A DNA stretch of 64,000 nt from Pseudomonas reinekei. GTDB taxonomy: Bacteria > Pseudomonadota > Gammaproteobacteria > Pseudomonadales > Pseudomonadaceae. Positions 62,198 to 64,000 of the stretch are shown here, piece by piece. Made by a program: the position numbers and the translations under genes. The stretch's first letter is position 1, and each line of letters opens with the position of its first letter. The stretch lies in contig NZ_MSTQ01000004.1 in the NCBI RefSeq assembly GCF_001945365.1, positions 248,001-312,000 of the forward strand, given 5' to 3'. The notes under the pieces were generated by a model. That model searched no databases and had not been told where the DNA came from. It worked only from the letters and a program-made list of their open reading frames with translations.

Positions 62198-63306
62198 CGA
62201 ACGACACCTTTGATGATGTCGTCCATGGCCACGGTTTTCGCTTCGATCTCGCGACAGGTATCGGTCAGGCGTTTGCCGAAACCGGACAGTGCGTTCGGTG
62301 CGTAGACCGTGTTGATAATGGTATCGACATCGATGTCGCCGCCGTTGATCACCCAGTCTTCCACGCCCATGTCCTGATAGGCGCCGAAGCCTTTGCGCTC
62401 GTAGCTGATGTGGTACGCCGGGACGCCGGAGAGCAGCGATTCGATGGCGCCATGCAGGCGCACGGAAATCACCAGGTCCGGCTGATACTTGGCCAGCGTC
62501 GCCTTCAACGGCAGCAGGTCTTCGGTAATGCCCAACTCGCGGTAGAACGCGCCGTCATCGTTACCGCGCACCGCGCTTTGCACCGCGCAAACCACTTTGC
62601 TCTTGTTCTTCAAGCGCTGCAGCAGCAATTTCAAGTTGGCCACATAAGCGACTTTCTTTTCCTTGCTCCACTCCGGCGGCTTGCGCAGCACCACACACAC
62701 CGTGGCCGGTGAAGAGGCGCAGCGGGTGAACTTGGGTTGCTGGAGGATTTTGCTTGCCAGGGACTGGACCGCCAGATCCGGCGCACGATAGACATTTTCG
62801 CAGGCATCGAAAATCGCCGACGACCTGTTGTCACGCACAAACACCGCATCGGCGCTGGCGTAATGCTCGACAATCTTGCTGCTCTCGCCGTGGAACGGGC
62901 CAATGCTTTGCGGCAGGTAGACCGACGGCACTTTGCTGAGGATCGCCGTTTCCAGTTGCTTGGCGTGACCAAGTTTCAACTTGATGTGTTCGAAGGCGCT
63001 TTTGGAGCGCATGTAGCCGCCGCCGACGCCGACTATCAAATCGGTTTTCTTCAACAGATCGGCGAGTCCGGCGTAGGACTGGTTGAGGAATACCGCTTGC
63101 TTGACCCGGCCCAGCCCCTTGGCCGCCATCACCGGCGCGTCGAAGCGCGGGTGCGGCAAGTAGCTGAAGGACTCTGGATCGGAGGCCACGACACTGATCG
63201 CAGTGTCGTCGCCAAAGTTTCGCTGCACCAGGGCAATGGCCAGATCCACGAGCAGACCGTCACCGGAGTTGGACGCACTGTAGCCATGCAAAATCGTTAC
63301 GTTCAT
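62194..63306 (-). CDS. Polysaccharide pyruvyl transferase
   Basis: The 370-residue protein opens VTILHGYSASNSGDGLLVDLAI, then LIVGVGGGYMRSK near 90-102, VYLPQSIGPFHGESSKIVEHYASADAVFVRDNRSSAI near 127-163, and VVCAVQSAVRGNDDGAF near 232, all typical of the family (WcaK/CsaB-like). It would attach a pyruvate ketal from phosphoenolpyruvate to a sugar of the EPS, making it acidic. In operon with the flippase (ATGA overlap). Confidence 0.9.
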   Translation of the reverse strand: MNVTILHGYSASNSGDGLLVDLAIALVQRNFGDDTAISVVASDPESFSYLPHPRFDAPVMAAKGLGRVKQAVFLNQSYAGLADLLKKTDLIVGVGGGYMRSKSAFEHIKLKLGHAKQLETAILSKVPSVYLPQSIGPFHGESSKIVEHYASADAVFVRDNRSSAIFDACENVYRAPDLAVQSLASKILQQPKFTRCASSPATVCVVLRKPPEWSKEKKVAYVANLKLLLQRLKNKSKVVCAVQSAVRGNDDGAFYRELGITEDLLPLKATLAKYQPDLVISVRLHGAIESLLSGVPAYHISYERKGFGAYQDMGVEDWVINGGDIDVDTIINTVYAPNALSGFGKRLTDTCREIEAKTVAMDDIIKGVVR

Positions 63307-63321
63307 ATGCTTGAGTTCTAC

Positions 63322-64000
63322 TTAAAAAGAGGGGGCGCGATACAGGTCATAGGTCTGGCGGATCATCAACGCGGCGCTGAAGCGCTCACGGACGATGCTG
63401 CGCCCTTCGCTGCCAAGGTCGAGCAACCGCGGCTTCTGGATTTTCTTCAGCACATCGGCGAGCGCCTGGTGATCCCCGCTGGGGAAGACGTAGCCGGACA
63501 CCTCGTTGGTGACCAACTCGGGCAGCGAGGTGCAGTTGCTGGCAATCACCGGCAAGCCCATGGCCATGCCTTCGAGCGGCACCATGGCAAAACCTTCCCA
63601 GCGACTCGGCACGATCAGCGCATCCGCTTTTCGATACAGCGCCTGGACTTCGTTCGGTGTCACCCACGGCAGGTATTCAACCCCTTCCATTGGCGGGCAC
63701 TCGACCGAATCTTCGTTCACGGCACTGCCCACCACAGTCAGTTTCAGATCGCTGCGCTGGACGTTGGCGAACGCCTTGAGCAACACGTCGAAGCCTTTCT
63801 GGTAGTCGAGACGACCAACGAACAGCAGATGAATCGGTTCGGGATTGCTCGCTTTGGCCGCTTCGTCCCGATGATGAATGCCGTTGTAGATCAGCTTCAT
63901 GCGTTTGCGCTGAATGCCGAATCGCGCGGCTTTATCCAGCTCGTACTGACTGACGCAAATGATCACGTCGGTGACCTTCTGCAACACCCGCTCGATCCAC
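63322..64000 (-). CDS. Glycosyltransferase family 4 (5' end beyond the window)
   Basis: The frame is open from the window edge; 226 residues of the C-terminal part are seen. GT4 signs are KLIYNGIHHRDE (about residue 38), ILLFVGRLDYQKGFDVLLKAFANV, LTVVGSA, VPSRWEGFAMVPLEGMAMGLPVIASNCTSLPELV with the EX7E motif, and SGYVFPSGD. It adds a sugar to the EPS repeat unit with retention of configuration. It ends 15 bases before the pyruvyl transferase gene and belongs to the same operon. Confidence 0.88.
   Translation of the reverse strand, partial: WIERVLQKVTDVIICVSQYELDKAARFGIQRKRMKLIYNGIHHRDEAAKASNPEPIHLLFVGRLDYQKGFDVLLKAFANVQRSDLKLTVVGSAVNEDSVECPPMEGVEYLPWVTPNEVQALYRKADALIVPSRWEGFAMVPLEGMAMGLPVIASNCTSLPELVTNEVSGYVFPSGDHQALADVLKKIQKPRLLDLGSEGRSIVRERFSAALMIRQTYDLYRAPSF

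Overview
The window looks like a chromosomal stretch of a Pseudomonas of the fluorescens/koreensis type. The evidence is GC-rich coding sequence, the uvrB / aromatic aminotransferase / tRNA-Asn block, Pseudomonas-type REP palindromes, a DUF6124 gene, an antABC locus with an OprD porin, and a Gfc/Yjb-type exopolysaccharide cluster. No phage, IS transposase, CRISPR array or rRNA operon was seen.

Layout. (1) 1-5000: core genes: end of an MFS exporter, uvrB, an aromatic/aspartate aminotransferase, two tiny conserved genes and tRNA-Asn. (2) 5035-22927: an aromatic catabolic island. Two AraC/XylS regulators and an OprD porin lie divergent from antABC (anthranilate to catechol), a branched-chain-type ABC importer and a kynurenine-formamidase-like hydrolase. 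A second operon follows: ferredoxin reductase, Rieske alpha and beta subunits, a catalytically altered isochorismatase-fold protein, a short-chain dehydrogenase and a dienelactone-hydrolase/NTF2 fusion. Its promoter carries a textbook XylS-type tandem operator. The substrate of this second oxygenase is unknown; the layout suggests an N-heteroaromatic or acyl-anthranilate compound being funnelled into anthranilate. (3) 22993-33500: purine-type permease, BrnTA toxin-antitoxin, arylamine N-acetyltransferase, xthA, a DUF1254 protein, a diguanylate cyclase and a class II aldolase/HAD/LysR cassette. (4) 33522-44558: two L,D-transpeptidases, copABCD with a cop box, small envelope proteins, a truncated regulator next to a repeat, a DUF6124 gene behind a long structured leader RNA, and dusA. 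(5) 44604-64000: uppP, two orphan winged-helix regulators, and a large exopolysaccharide locus: a WcaJ-type initiating transferase, gfcA-E homologues, galE, galU, an orphan phosphomannomutase C-terminal domain, an SGNH hydrolase, an acyltransferase, a candidate polymerase, a flippase, a pyruvyl transferase and a glycosyltransferase that runs off the window.

The best candidates for undescribed biology are the Rieske operon at 17382-22927, the alternative-pairing leader RNA at 43120-43480, and the EPS locus with its tandem orphan regulators. Functions are assigned from protein motifs and gene context only; no database search was run.
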